Of a stretch of 64,000 nt of DNA, positions 32,012 to 41,475 are shown piece after piece (position 1 is the first letter of the stretch; every line of letters starts with the position of its first letter). The notes under the pieces are model-generated. The model saw only the letters and a list, made by a program, of their open reading frames with translations. It was not told the origin of the DNA and searched no databases. The stretch lies in assembly GCA_025934735.1 (NCBI GenBank), contig JAICWP010000003.1, positions 229,865 to 293,864 of the forward strand, given 5' to 3'. This DNA is from Terriglobales bacterium. Lineage in GTDB: Bacteria > Acidobacteriota > Terriglobia > Terriglobales > Acidobacteriaceae. The position numbers and the translations under genes are program-made.

Positions 32012-34734
32012 GTGCTGGGAATTGGCTCGGCTCCCTGTTAGCCCGCATCAGGGTAGGCCGGCATCGCATGCAGGACCTGAACCGGGAGCTGGAACTGCAC
32101 CTGGAACTGGAGGCGGAGGAGCAACGAGAAGCCGGGGTGCCGGCGGAAGAGTCCCGTTATGCTGCACGCCGGGCTCTCGGTAACGCGGCCCTGATTGCGG
32201 AAGATGTTCGCGCCGTCTGGAGCATGGGTTGGTGGGATGGAATGATCCGCGATCTCAGGTACGGTGCGCGGACTTTCCGCAAGAATCCCGGCTTCACCAC
32301 GGTGGCGGCGCTCACGCTGGCGCTTGGAATCGGCGCCAACACAGCAATTTTCAGTGTGGTCGAAAGCGTTCTGCTGCGGCCGCTCCCCTTCACCGAGGAG
32401 CACCAGCTTGTACGCATCTATTCCACGAAGGATGGCGTTCCTCTCACCCCCAACGGCAGCGGGGTTAATGGCGGACCTTCAACCATGGACATGCGGGATT
32501 TCGCCCAGAGCAATCACACGTTCCAGCAGATGGCGGTTTATGACACCTGGCGAAAGAACGTGAGCTTCGCTGGCCGCCAAGGCGAGCCCCAGCAGATGTG
32601 GGTCGGCCTGGTTCCGGGGGCTTATTTCCGGATTCTCGGTGTGAAGCCGGTTATGGGACGGCTTTTTACCGAGCGGGAAAGCTACACCGGGAAATACTAC
32701 GTGGCGGCCATCAGCGCCCAGTTGTGGAGAAATCAGTTCGGTGCCGACCCGGCAATCCTGGGGCGAACGATTCGGATCAATGATGAGCCCTATAGCATTG
32801 TGGCGGTGATGCCCGATGTGATTCCGGAATGGATGGAGGGGCAGCCCATTCAGATCTGGACGCCGTTCGGATTTGCAGACAGCCGGGGAGATGTATGGAC
32901 AGAGACTGGGCGGGAAGGGAGAGGCTGGCATTCACTAGGCCGCATGAAACCCGGCGCTTCGCTGCAACAGGCGCAAGCCGACCTCGCCACCATCGCGGCC
33001 GGACTGGCCGCCACCCACCCGGTGGACCGGGGAATCGGAGTGGCGCTGGAAACACTTTCCGAGACGCGGGCGCATGACCTGCGTCCCTTGTTGCTCCTGC
33101 TGATGGGGGCGGTGAGCCTGATTCTGCTGATCGCGTGCGCGAATCTGGCGAACTTGCTGCTGGCGCGCAACTCCGGGCGCGAGCGGGAACTGGCTATGCG
33201 GGCCGCGCTGGGGGCGAACAAAGCAAGATTCGTGCGCCAACTGCTTGCCGAGATGCTGCTGTTGTCCCTGATTGGCGGCGGTCTGGGATTGCTGCTGGCG
33301 GAAGTTGGCGTCGCCGCGCTGACGAGAATCCACCCCGCGGGCTTGCCGCAGCTTTCCTCGCTGGGCCTGAACTGGCGGGTGTTGATGTTCACTTTGGCAG
33401 TGTCGCTGCTCACCACCTTGCTTTTCGGCCTGGTTCCCGCTCTCACTGGCACTCGCCTGAACCTGGTAGAAAAGTTGAAGCTGGGCTCGCGCACCACCAC
33501 CTCAGGCTCGGGGGCCCAACGCATGCGCCGCGCCCTGGTGATCACCGAAATGGCTATGTCTCTGATGCTCCTGATAGGGGCCGGCCTGCTGGTGCAGAGC
33601 ATGCTGCATCTGCAGCGCCAGCGCCTGGGAATACGTCAGGATCATCTGCTCGTTGGCCATTTTTATTTGCCGGGTGTCCGCTATCCAGATTCCGGGGCCA
33701 TCACCCGCTTCTGCGACGGTTTTGGCGAAAAAGTCAGGGCTCTCCCGGGCGTGGTAGAGGCAAGCGTCACGACCATTTATCCGCCAACCTACAACTGGAC
33801 CCAGATGCTAACCATCGAAGGAAGGCCGGCCACGCGGGTTCAGGATGTGCCCACCGCGCGATTCGGAGTGACCGATGCCCATTACTTGACAACGATGGGC
33901 ATTCCTTTGATCCGCGGCCGGGATTTTAATGAATCGGACAGCCTCGACAGTTCTCCGGTCGCTTTAGTCAGCCAGGAACTGGTGCGCCGTTACTTTCCTG
34001 ACAAAGATCCCATCGGACGCCGCGTTCACATTGGGCCCCCTGTATTCATGCAACTGCCGCCAGGAACCGACATCATGGACTCTTCCGATGTCACCATTGT
34101 TGGGGTGATCGGCGATTTGCGAAACGCCGGGCTGACGTCTGCGCCCGAACCCCAGATCCTGGTGCTGTATTCGCAGCACCCGCTGGTGAATTATGGATTC
34201 AAGGACATCGTGATCCGCACCACCTCGAATCCGCACGCAATCATTCCGCAAGTCACCCGCCAGCTCCATGCGCTCGATGCGGATATGCCATTCGCCCAGG
34301 TGCGGACAATGGATGAAGTCGTTGAACTGGAGACCGGAAGCCAGCGCTTCACGACCGCGCTGCTGGCTCTGTTTGCCGCGGTGGGCGTGCTGCTTGCCGC
34401 AGTCGGCATTTATGGGGTGGTTTCCTTTCTGGTGGCGCAACGCAGGCAGGAGTTGGCTGTGCGCATGGCGCTGGGCGCCACCCGCGCGGCTGCTCTGTGG
34501 CTGGTGCTGAAGCAGGGCTTGGCGATGGCCGCCGCAGGAGCGGCGATAGGACTGCTTGGCGCCTGGACTACGCAGAAGTTCATACGTGGCATTCTGTTCG
34601 GAATTTCTCCCCTCGACCCGGTAACATTTCTGGGAGGCGCCGCTTTTCTGCTGGCGGTCGCGGCGATTGCAACCGCGATTCCGGGAAGTGGCGTCATGCG
34701 GCTCGACCCGGCGCAGGCGCTGCGCCAGGAGTGA
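32008..34734 (+). CDS. ABC transporter permease, acidobacterial duplicated orphan permease (ADOP) type
   Basis: The 908 residues begin with a short cytoplasmic leader, an amphipathic region and MIRDLRYGARTFRKNPGFTT, which introduces the first TM helix (about 93-115). Two MacB-PCD periplasmic domains and two FtsX-like four-helix sets follow (LLLLLMGAVSLILLIACANLANLLLARN at about 370 and LALFAAVGVLLAAVGIYGVVSF near 790), with the ELAMRAALGA and ELAVRMALGAT coupling sequences in each half. ADOP proteins resemble MacB/LolE permeases but lack a neighbouring ATPase, as here. Export of peptides, lipoproteins or antibiotics is presumed, not shown. It is controlled with padR. Confidence 0.93.
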   Translation: MSAGNWLGSLLARIRVGRHRMQDLNRELELHLELEAEEQREAGVPAEESRYAARRALGNAALIAEDVRAVWSMGWWDGMIRDLRYGARTFRKNPGFTTVAALTLALGIGANTAIFSVVESVLLRPLPFTEEHQLVRIYSTKDGVPLTPNGSGVNGGPSTMDMRDFAQSNHTFQQMAVYDTWRKNVSFAGRQGEPQQMWVGLVPGAYFRILGVKPVMGRLFTERESYTGKYYVAAISAQLWRNQFGADPAILGRTIRINDEPYSIVAVMPDVIPEWMEGQPIQIWTPFGFADSRGDVWTETGREGRGWHSLGRMKPGASLQQAQADLATIAAGLAATHPVDRGIGVALETLSETRAHDLRPLLLLLMGAVSLILLIACANLANLLLARNSGRERELAMRAALGANKARFVRQLLAEMLLLSLIGGGLGLLLAEVGVAALTRIHPAGLPQLSSLGLNWRVLMFTLAVSLLTTLLFGLVPALTGTRLNLVEKLKLGSRTTTSGSGAQRMRRALVITEMAMSLMLLIGAGLLVQSMLHLQRQRLGIRQDHLLVGHFYLPGVRYPDSGAITRFCDGFGEKVRALPGVVEASVTTIYPPTYNWTQMLTIEGRPATRVQDVPTARFGVTDAHYLTTMGIPLIRGRDFNESDSLDSSPVALVSQELVRRYFPDKDPIGRRVHIGPPVFMQLPPGTDIMDSSDVTIVGVIGDLRNAGLTSAPEPQILVLYSQHPLVNYGFKDIVIRTTSNPHAIIPQVTRQLHALDADMPFAQVRTMDEVVELETGSQRFTTALLALFAAVGVLLAAVGIYGVVSFLVAQRRQELAVRMALGATRAAALWLVLKQGLAMAAAGAAIGLLGAWTTQKFIRGILFGISPLDPVTFLGGAAFLLAVAAIATAIPGSGVMRLDPAQALRQE

Positions 34735-34743
34735 GCGTCGCGT

Positions 34744-35448
34744 TTACCACGACCGCAGGAACTCCAGCAGCAAGGCCCAGGCCTGGCGTGCCGCGCGTGG
34801 TTGCCAGGATGCCCGCTCGTTGCAGAAGAAACCGTGGTCGGCGTCGGAAAACTCCACATTAACGTAGGTTTTCTTATTCTTGCTCAGCGCGTCCACCACC
34901 GCCCCGCGCTGCTCCGACCCAATGTGCTTGTCCAGACCACCCCAAATGAGCAGCATGGGTGCATGCAAGGCGGAAGCCCGGTCCAGCAGGTCAGGGGCGA
35001 TGCCGCCGCCATAAAATGACGCAGCCGCCCGCAAGGGAAGCACCGCATTGGCCAGATAAGAAACTCGTCCTCCCATGCAGAAGCCGACGCTGTAAACCTT
35101 GTCGCGGTCAACGGACGAGGCCGCCTGCAGCCACGAGTGGACGGCGTGCAAGTCGGCTTCTGCCGTTTGCGGAGTCACCGCGCGCAGGTGCGGCATGACT
35201 GCCTGAAAATTCGTGTAGTCGCCCTCGAATCCTGGTGCGGTGCGATGAAACAGCTCTGGCGCAATCGCCACATACCCTTCGCCGGCCAGGCGCTCGGTAA
35301 CATCTCGAATGTGCGAGTTCACGCCAAAGGCTTCCTGCAGGACGATGATGCCGCGAAGCTTGTTGCCGCCGTTCGGCCGCGACACATAAGCCGCCATCTG
35401 CGTGCCATCGTCTACTTTCAAGGTCACCTTCTCACGTTCAATTTGCAT
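34744..35448 (-). CDS. Dienelactone hydrolase family alpha/beta hydrolase
   Basis: The 234 residues carry the dienelactone hydrolase triad C124 (GFCMGG), D173 (WGGLDKHI) and H205 (DADHGFFC), and the active-site-proximal IVLQEAFGVN. The Cys nucleophile is characteristic of this family. It is cytoplasmic (no signal peptide). Real substrates range from dienelactone to other small esters or lactones; the neighbours do not form an aromatic-degradation pathway. It ends nine bases beyond the convergent permease stop. Confidence 0.9.
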   Translation of the reverse strand: MQIEREKVTLKVDDGTQMAAYVSRPNGGNKLRGIIVLQEAFGVNSHIRDVTERLAGEGYVAIAPELFHRTAPGFEGDYTNFQAVMPHLRAVTPQTAEADLHAVHSWLQAASSVDRDKVYSVGFCMGGRVSYLANAVLPLRAAASFYGGGIAPDLLDRASALHAPMLLIWGGLDKHIGSEQRGAVVDALSKNKKTYVNVEFSDADHGFFCNERASWQPRAARQAWALLLEFLRSW

Positions 35449-35489
35449 TGCTCTTGATCTTCCTATTCCCCTGCGATCAGCGCCTTAGT

Positions 35490-36848
35490 CTATTCCTCGG
35501 GTGGAGTGCGCAGCGCGGTGGCATTGTGGATACCGGTAGCAATTTCGGAGACGATTCCGAGGCGCACGTAAACCGGACGCACGTGCCGGCGCAATTCCGT
35601 CAGATGCAGAGCAAACCATCCCGCTGCGACTATGCAGACGATTCCCGAGATCACCAGCGTGTTGGGCGCACCGATGCGCGCTGCCAGGGCGCCGGCCAGC
35701 AGGCTGCCGAACGGCGCCATACCCATGAACGCCATCGAGTAGAAGCTCATCACCCGGCCGCGCTTGTCTTCGTCCACAATGGTCTGCAGGATCGTGTTGC
35801 TGGCCGCCATCTGCATCATCATGGCGCCGCCGGTCACCAGCATGAGTGCCAGAGAGAGCGCTAAGTTGCGCGAATAGCCAAAGGCGATCAGGCCGGCGCC
35901 AAAAATGGCTGCCGCAGTGGGCACCACCCGCCCCAGGCCGAGCACACTCTTACGCGCCGCCAGCATCAGGGCAGAAATCAGCGCTCCCACCCCCGAGGCG
36001 CCCATCAGGAAGCCGAGCGTATGCGCCCCGCCATGCAGGATATCCCCCGCAAAGATCGGCATCAGCACGGTGTAGGGCATGCCCACCAGGCTCACCATTG
36101 CAAGCAGCAGCAGGATGGAGCGAATGGGAACAAAGTGGGCCACGTAATCCCATCCCTCTTTTAGCTCCTCCAGGATCGCTTTGCGCTGGACCGGGCGCGC
36201 CTGCTGCACCGTAATGCGCATCAGCAGCAGCGAAACGATCACGGCGATGTAGCTGATGCCGTCAATCAGGAAACAATAACCTTCGCCAACCGCCGCAATG
36301 ATGACGCCCGCAATGGATGGCCCGATCAGCCGGGCGGCATTCACCATGGAAGAATTCAGGGCGATGGCATTGCCCAGGTCTTCGCGGTTTTCCACCATCT
36401 GCACCACGAACGCCTGCCGCGCCGGCATGTCGAAAGCGTTGATCATGCCTTGCGCCAAACTCAGCCAGATGATCTCGTTTACGGTGATGCTGCCCTTCAA
36501 CGCCAACGCCGCCAGCGCGAAGGACTGCAGCATGGAGAGAATTTGCGTGACCACCAGGGTGCGATGGCGGTCCCAACGGTCCACCCACACGCCGGCAAAA
36601 GGCGCCAACACGAATCCGGGGATTTGTCCGGCGAAGCCCACTATGCCCAACAGGAACGCGGAGTTGGTCAGCCGGTAAACCAGCCAACTGGTGGCGATGC
36701 GCGTCATCCAGGTGCCGATAAGCGAGACGCTTTGCCCGCTGAAGAACAGCCGATAATTGCGGTAGCCCAGGGCACGCAGAATAAATTTCCACGAGCTCTG
36801 GTTGTTTGCGGGAGTGACGACGCTGTCAGGGTCGGAGTTGCGCTTCAA
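35490..36848 (-). CDS. MFS transporter, EntS/DUF894-type exporter
   Basis: The 452 residues have 12 predicted helices. Family marks include NYRLFFSGQSVSLIGTWMTR in TM1, PFAGVWVDRWDRHRTLV between TM2 and TM3, and FDMPARQAFVVQMVENREDLGNAIALNS, a segment characteristic of the enterobactin-exporter-like (EntS) branch. Substrates in this branch include siderophores and drugs; none can be assigned. The preceding minus-strand gene (Gfo/Idh) ends 65 bases upstream; the dienelactone hydrolase start is about 40 bases downstream, so the three may share a transcript. Confidence 0.9.
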   Translation of the reverse strand: MKRNSDPDSVVTPANNQSSWKFILRALGYRNYRLFFSGQSVSLIGTWMTRIATSWLVYRLTNSAFLLGIVGFAGQIPGFVLAPFAGVWVDRWDRHRTLVVTQILSMLQSFALAALALKGSITVNEIIWLSLAQGMINAFDMPARQAFVVQMVENREDLGNAIALNSSMVNAARLIGPSIAGVIIAAVGEGYCFLIDGISYIAVIVSLLLMRITVQQARPVQRKAILEELKEGWDYVAHFVPIRSILLLLAMVSLVGMPYTVLMPIFAGDILHGGAHTLGFLMGASGVGALISALMLAARKSVLGLGRVVPTAAAIFGAGLIAFGYSRNLALSLALMLVTGGAMMMQMAASNTILQTIVDEDKRGRVMSFYSMAFMGMAPFGSLLAGALAARIGAPNTLVISGIVCIVAAGWFALHLTELRRHVRPVYVRLGIVSEIATGIHNATALRTPPEE

Positions 36849-36912
36849 CCTGAGTCCAGCCTCCGGCTTTTAGGTGCGGTTTCGATAATGCAGGTTTGCT
36901 TCTCGGCAAGTT

Positions 36913-38070
36913 CTACTTGCCGTCGGTGGAAGTCTTTGCAGTCGGCGGCAGCGCCACCGCGCGCCCGGTGCGGATGGATTCGCGCGCCGCATCCAGAATC
37001 TCGACCACCTGCACATTCAGGGGCGCGGCCACCGGATTCTCGATTGGCTTGTTGTGCCGGATGCAGTCCACCAGGTAGCTGATGGGATTGCTGGTTTCAT
37101 GCGGCACCGGAGCCAGCGCCACGGGCTTGCCTTCGAGCGGCCAGTCATCATCGCCCGCAGGCCGCGACAGCAACTGATCCTGCGTGGCCAGCAAGCTTCC
37201 CTTGGGACCAAACACCTGCACCCGGTCCATGTTGTAGGGCCAGTCCCAGGAAGGCTCCAGAATGGCCACTCCGTCCGGATACTCCAGAACGATGGTGGCA
37301 TCGTCCTCGACGAGGTTGTTCTGCTGGGTCTTTAATTTTTCCGCCGTGGCGAACACACGCGTAGGGCGCCCCTTGAGCCACAAGGCCCACTCCGCTCCAT
37401 AGCAGCCAAAATCCATGAGCGCGCCGCCGCCGTTTTTCACCGGATCATATAGCCAGCCCTCAAATTCCTTGGAGACTCCAATCTCCTTCGGCCCCTGGTG
37501 GCCATACTGCACAATGATTTTCTGCACCAGTCCCAATTCGCCGCCGTGGACCCGGTGAAAGAGGTCGTGCGTGGGCGCCACCCAGGCGTTCCAGTAGTTA
37601 ACCATCAGCTGGATGCCCGCCTGCCGTGCCAGGCGCTCCATCTCACGCGCATCCCGGGCGTTGGTGGCCATCGGCTTTTCGGTGGAAAAATTGATGTGGC
37701 GCTGAGCGCAGGCGCGCAGAATCTGCAGGTGGTGGTCGGTTTCCGTGGTCACGATCACCGCTTCCGGCTTGGCGTCATCGAGCATCTTCACGTAGTCGGA
37801 ATAGAACTTCACGTTCGCCGGCACTTGCGCTTTGGCCTTCTGCACCAAGTCGGGATGCGGATCAGCGATGGCCACCAGCTCCGCTTGAGGCTCTTTAGCA
37901 ATGTCTTTGAGCAGCCCCCAGACGTGGTCGTGGTCGAGCCCGACGATGGCCAGCCGCACCTTAGCGTCGGCGGCGCTGGCCGATGGACCAGCTGATAGCA
38001 GGGTGACAACCAACAGCACTGCCGCAGTTATGTGGGCTTTCAGTTTGCGCAATTCCAGCCTCCACCTCAC
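36913..38070 (-). CDS. Secreted Gfo/Idh/MocA family oxidoreductase
   Basis: The 385 residues begin with a signal peptide (about 1-33, hydrophobic AAVLLVVTLLSAGPSASAA). The Rossmann fold starts VRLAIVGLDHDHVWGLL, where the usual GxGxxG is replaced by GLDHDH. Residues 124-130 form the conserved S-T-EKP-MA motif (FSTEKPMATN) that carries the catalytic Lys. The C-terminal beta sheet domain begins near 155. Secreted members act in sugar or glycoside oxidation in the periplasm, but the sugar is unknown. The weak nucleotide motif leaves the cofactor open. Confidence 0.85.
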   Translation of the reverse strand: MRWRLELRKLKAHITAAVLLVVTLLSAGPSASAADAKVRLAIVGLDHDHVWGLLKDIAKEPQAELVAIADPHPDLVQKAKAQVPANVKFYSDYVKMLDDAKPEAVIVTTETDHHLQILRACAQRHINFSTEKPMATNARDAREMERLARQAGIQLMVNYWNAWVAPTHDLFHRVHGGELGLVQKIIVQYGHQGPKEIGVSKEFEGWLYDPVKNGGGALMDFGCYGAEWALWLKGRPTRVFATAEKLKTQQNNLVEDDATIVLEYPDGVAILEPSWDWPYNMDRVQVFGPKGSLLATQDQLLSRPAGDDDWPLEGKPVALAPVPHETSNPISYLVDCIRHNKPIENPVAAPLNVQVVEILDAARESIRTGRAVALPPTAKTSTDGK

Positions 38071-38257
38071 TCGATTTTAAATACAAATTACGCCATTATT
38101 TAGTTGGTCAGCCCGGCCTCTCTCGACGTCGCGCGCCGACTTACCGCATGCGCGGCACCTGCCATACGTTGCGTTATGCTGCGGGCCAGCATTGTAGGAC
38201 ACCATTGCGAGTGAGCACATTCTTTTCGGCGACATGCAAATCAGGTACGCTGTCCGG

Positions 38258-39175
38258 ATGCGTAGGTTGCTGCTCGCGTCGCTGGCTGTCGTTTGGCTTT
38301 TGTTGCCACTGATTGGTCACGCGCAGGCCCCACCGCCCGACAGCTGGGCCCAGACCATCGCTGAACGCTACGTCATCCTGCCCGACATTACTTACCTGAC
38401 CGTCAACAATTACGCTCTCAAGCTGGATGTTTATCAGCCGCGCAAGCCTGCCAGCGCCGTTCCCACGGTGGTCTATTTTCATGGCGGCGGCTGGGTGAGC
38501 CGTGACAAAGATGAAGCCACCCTGCGCCTGCTCCCCTATCTGCAGATGGGCTGGGCAGTGGTCAATGTTGATTACCGGCTGGCCGGAGCGGCTCTAGCGC
38601 CCGCCGCGGTGGAAGACTGCCGTTGTGCGCTGCGCTGGGTGGCACAACATGCAGCGGACTATAACTTCGATAGCAGCAGGATCGTCCTCATCGGCGCCTC
38701 AGCCGGCGGACATCTGGCGCTTATGGCGGGCATGGCTCCCTCCTCGGCAGGACTGGATGAGGAATGTCCGGCGGGCGAGGACGTGCGCGTCGCCGCCATC
38801 GTGAACTGGTTCGGCATTACCGATGTGGCCGACCTGTTAGGCGGCAAGAATCAGCGCGACTATGCTGTGGCGTGGGTGGGGAAGCAAAAGAATCGCAAGA
38901 AAATTGCGCGCCGTCTTTCGCCTTTGACCTACGTTCGTCCCGGCCTGCCGCCCATCATCAGCGTGCATGCCGACAAAGATCCGACTGTGCCCTACTCCCA
39001 CGCGGTGCGCCTGCATCGCGCACTGATCAAGGCCGGCGTTCCCAATCAATTGGTCACCATCCACGGCGAGAAGCACGGCCACTATGCGCCAGAAGACGAT
39101 CTGGCGGCTTACCGCGAGATCACAGCCTTCCTGGCAAGGTACGGCGTCACCACCCTGACGCCCAGCGCGCCCTAA
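38258..39175 (+). CDS. Secreted alpha/beta hydrolase (BD-FAE/HSL-like esterase)
   Basis: I use the ATG at 38258 (MRRLLLASLAVVWLLLPLIG), which starts a signal peptide; the frame extends eight codons upstream. Motifs: oxyanion hole YFHGGGWVSRDK, nucleophile elbow IGASAGGHLAL, acid HADKDPTVPY and His GEKHGHYAPE. This is the layout of the BD-FAE/hormone-sensitive-lipase type esterases that deacylate polysaccharides or xenobiotic esters. The periplasmic or surface location fits polysaccharide scavenging. Convergent with a small secreted hypothetical protein gene. Confidence 0.88.
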   Translation: MRRLLLASLAVVWLLLPLIGHAQAPPPDSWAQTIAERYVILPDITYLTVNNYALKLDVYQPRKPASAVPTVVYFHGGGWVSRDKDEATLRLLPYLQMGWAVVNVDYRLAGAALAPAAVEDCRCALRWVAQHAADYNFDSSRIVLIGASAGGHLALMAGMAPSSAGLDEECPAGEDVRVAAIVNWFGITDVADLLGGKNQRDYAVAWVGKQKNRKKIARRLSPLTYVRPGLPPIISVHADKDPTVPYSHAVRLHRALIKAGVPNQLVTIHGEKHGHYAPEDDLAAYREITAFLARYGVTTLTPSAP

Positions 39176-39198
39176 TCCAGGGGCGTAAGGAAGAACGC

Positions 39199-39588
39199 CT
39201 ACTTCGCAATGCTATTGCAGCGCAAGTTGCTCGCTATCCCTTCTCCATGCCACGCTGCCACCACAGCAAGGGGCGCCTGCCATCCGCGCAGATGCTTGCG
39301 GTGCAGCAACCAACCCACCAGTTCCGGCCCGGCGTCAATAGCGAGGCCCTCCCCATAGAAGCGCGCCCGGCTGGGATAATGGCCGAAAGCCGGGTTGCTC
39401 TCCAGGCAGCCGCCGCGGTGCTGCACCGCGTGCGCGCTTTCATAATCCACCGCAGCCAGCAGAATGTTGGCCACTACGTACCTCGTCACTGTTCCGATCT
39501 TACGGGTTACACCAGCTGCGCTCACCGGCGTGACCAGTAACAACAACAGGCCCCCTACCGCCAGCAGACTCGCCCCGCGCCTCACCAT
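39199..39588 (-). CDS. Small secreted hypothetical protein
   Basis: I use the ATG at 39588 (MVRRGASLLAVGGLLLLLVTPVSA), a good signal peptide; the frame is open another 18 codons. The mature part (about 105 residues) contains VDYESAHAVQHRGGCLESNPA and FGHYPSRARFYGEGLAIDAG, then a hydrophobic segment (PLAVVAAWHGEGIASN). The ESNP...R...E pattern is a type I have seen in small acidobacterial membrane-associated proteins, but no function is known. Confidence 0.6.
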   Translation of the reverse strand: MVRRGASLLAVGGLLLLLVTPVSAAGVTRKIGTVTRYVVANILLAAVDYESAHAVQHRGGCLESNPAFGHYPSRARFYGEGLAIDAGPELVGWLLHRKHLRGWQAPLAVVAAWHGEGIASNLRCNSIAK

Positions 39589-39703
39589 TTTCGGCCCTAT
39601 CTCTGGCGGGTTTGATCGTGGGATGTAGGAGCAAGTTGCCAACGCGTGTGCTGCGCAAACTGAACTGCGGGATCAGAAGAGCGGAATCGTGTGTTGCGGC
39701 TGG

Positions 39704-41386
39704 TTAAGCCAGTTCTAGCTCGATTTTTTTGGCCGCTGTGTCCAGTTTCGTAATGCGAAATTGCCGGATTTGCCCGGCGCGCACCGGTTCTTTCCTGGCT
39801 GTGCCGGCTGCCGGTCCGCCTTTCCAGCGCGCTTGCAGCATGGAACTGAGCGAAGCCAAGTCAACTTTGCCTCCTGTGCGTTCCTCTTCTTCGGGAACGT
39901 TCGCTGCTTCCACCCGGCACACGGCCTGGATCCCTTGGCCCAGTTCCACCCAGCCCTCGCTGGCTTCGACTTTCACCATGCGACCGCTGACCATGTCCCC
40001 CGGCCGGTGCTCAACCAGGTATTCATCAATGCTCGTGGGAATCAGTTGCTTCATGCTCAGCTTGATCTGCCGCTTCTCGCGGTCCACGGCCACCACCTGT
40101 GCCTTTACTACTTGTCCGACGCGAAGAACATCCTGGGGATGGTTGATACGCTTCTCGGCGCTGATCTCGCTTACGTGGACCATGCCTTCCACGCCTTCCG
40201 CAATCTGCACAAAGGCGCCGAAATTGGTCAGGCTGGTCACCGGCCCTTCCACCGCCGATCCCACGGCCACGCGTTCCGCCATATCGGCCCATGGATCGCC
40301 TAGCGCCTGCTTCAACCCCAGCGCAATGCGGCGCTTGCCCACATCCACCCCGAGAATCACCGCTTCCACGGTCTCGCCCGGCTTCAAGAGATCACTCGGC
40401 TTCTTGACCCTCTTAACCCACGACATTTCGGAAACGTGGATCAGCCCTTCCACGCCCGGTTCCAGTTCCACGAATGCCCCAAAATCCATTAAGCGTGTTA
40501 CCGTGCCGCGCGCGCGTTCCCCGAGCTTGTACTTCGCTGCCACTGTGTCCCAGGGATTGGGTTGCAGCTGCTTCATTCCCAGCGAAATGCGCTGCTTCTC
40601 GGAGTCAACTTTGAGCACCTGGGCTTCAATTTCGTCACCCACGGAAAGCACATCCGAGGGCTTATTGATGCGCTGCCAGGAAATGTCGCCTACATGCAGC
40701 AACCCGTCCACACCGCCAATGTCCACGAAGGCTCCGTAATCGGTGAGGCTGCGCACCATACCGCGCACCTGTTCGCCTTCTTTGACCTCACCATAGCGGC
40801 GCTCCCGGGCCGCGCCCGCTTCCTCCTCGGCGATCACCCGCCGATCCACCACCACGTCTTCATCCGCCGCATCCAGTTTGGTGATGCGGCAGCGGATCTC
40901 CTGCCCCACCAGTTTTTCCAGGTCGGCGGCCTCGCGCACCCCGCTACGCGAAGCCGGCAAAAACGCCCGCACTCCCACGTCCACCGTCAGTCCGCCCTTG
41001 ACCGCACCGGTGACGGTGCCCACGATGGTGGTTTTCTCGGCAAAAGCCTTCTCCAGTTCTTCCCAGCTGGCGGCCCGGCCAATCTTTCCCCGCGTGAGCT
41101 CGTAGTAGCCCTCCTCGTTACGGCCTTTGAGAGAGACCTGCAGCTTGTCTCCCGCCTTGGGCGGCTGGCGATCATTCTGAAAGGCGGCCAGCGGCAGAAT
41201 GCCTTCCGTCTTGAAGCCGATATCTACGTAAACCGAATCGGCGGAGACGGCAATCACCGTGCCTTCGCGGGCCTTGCCTGGTTCGGCTTTGCGCGTCCGG
41301 CTGCGCTCGTATTGCGAAAATGCTTCCTGGAAGGATTCGGTTGTGTCTTCAGCAGTTATGGATTCAGGGATCTCTGGATTGGACAT
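39704..41386 (-). CDS. rpsA: Ribosomal protein S1 (six S1 domains)
   Basis: The 560 residues contain six OB-fold S1 domains: about 39-100, 120-185, 204-272, 289-359, 374-444 and 460-560. The central ones are canonical (YGAFVDIGGVDGLLHVGDIS, FGAFVELEPGVEGLIHVSEM, FGAFVQIAEGVEGMVHVSEI). S1 binds mRNA and promotes its loading on the 30S subunit. The sixth domain is split by a Glu/Gly/Lys-rich stretch of about 50 residues (about 485-530) before the final RQFRITKLDTAAKKIELEL. It stands alone, without cmk upstream in this window. Confidence 0.92.
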   Translation of the reverse strand: MSNPEIPESITAEDTTESFQEAFSQYERSRTRKAEPGKAREGTVIAVSADSVYVDIGFKTEGILPLAAFQNDRQPPKAGDKLQVSLKGRNEEGYYELTRGKIGRAASWEELEKAFAEKTTIVGTVTGAVKGGLTVDVGVRAFLPASRSGVREAADLEKLVGQEIRCRITKLDAADEDVVVDRRVIAEEEAGAARERRYGEVKEGEQVRGMVRSLTDYGAFVDIGGVDGLLHVGDISWQRINKPSDVLSVGDEIEAQVLKVDSEKQRISLGMKQLQPNPWDTVAAKYKLGERARGTVTRLMDFGAFVELEPGVEGLIHVSEMSWVKRVKKPSDLLKPGETVEAVILGVDVGKRRIALGLKQALGDPWADMAERVAVGSAVEGPVTSLTNFGAFVQIAEGVEGMVHVSEISAEKRINHPQDVLRVGQVVKAQVVAVDREKRQIKLSMKQLIPTSIDEYLVEHRPGDMVSGRMVKVEASEGWVELGQGIQAVCRVEAANVPEEEERTGGKVDLASLSSMLQARWKGGPAAGTARKEPVRAGQIRQFRITKLDTAAKKIELELA

Positions 41387-41475
41387 GCCGGTTGCAACCT
41401 TCAGGTGTAGGTGACCACTTTAGGATAACACCCGGCGGCTCGCGCTATACGGCCGCAGCGAATTCCGAAATCAGC

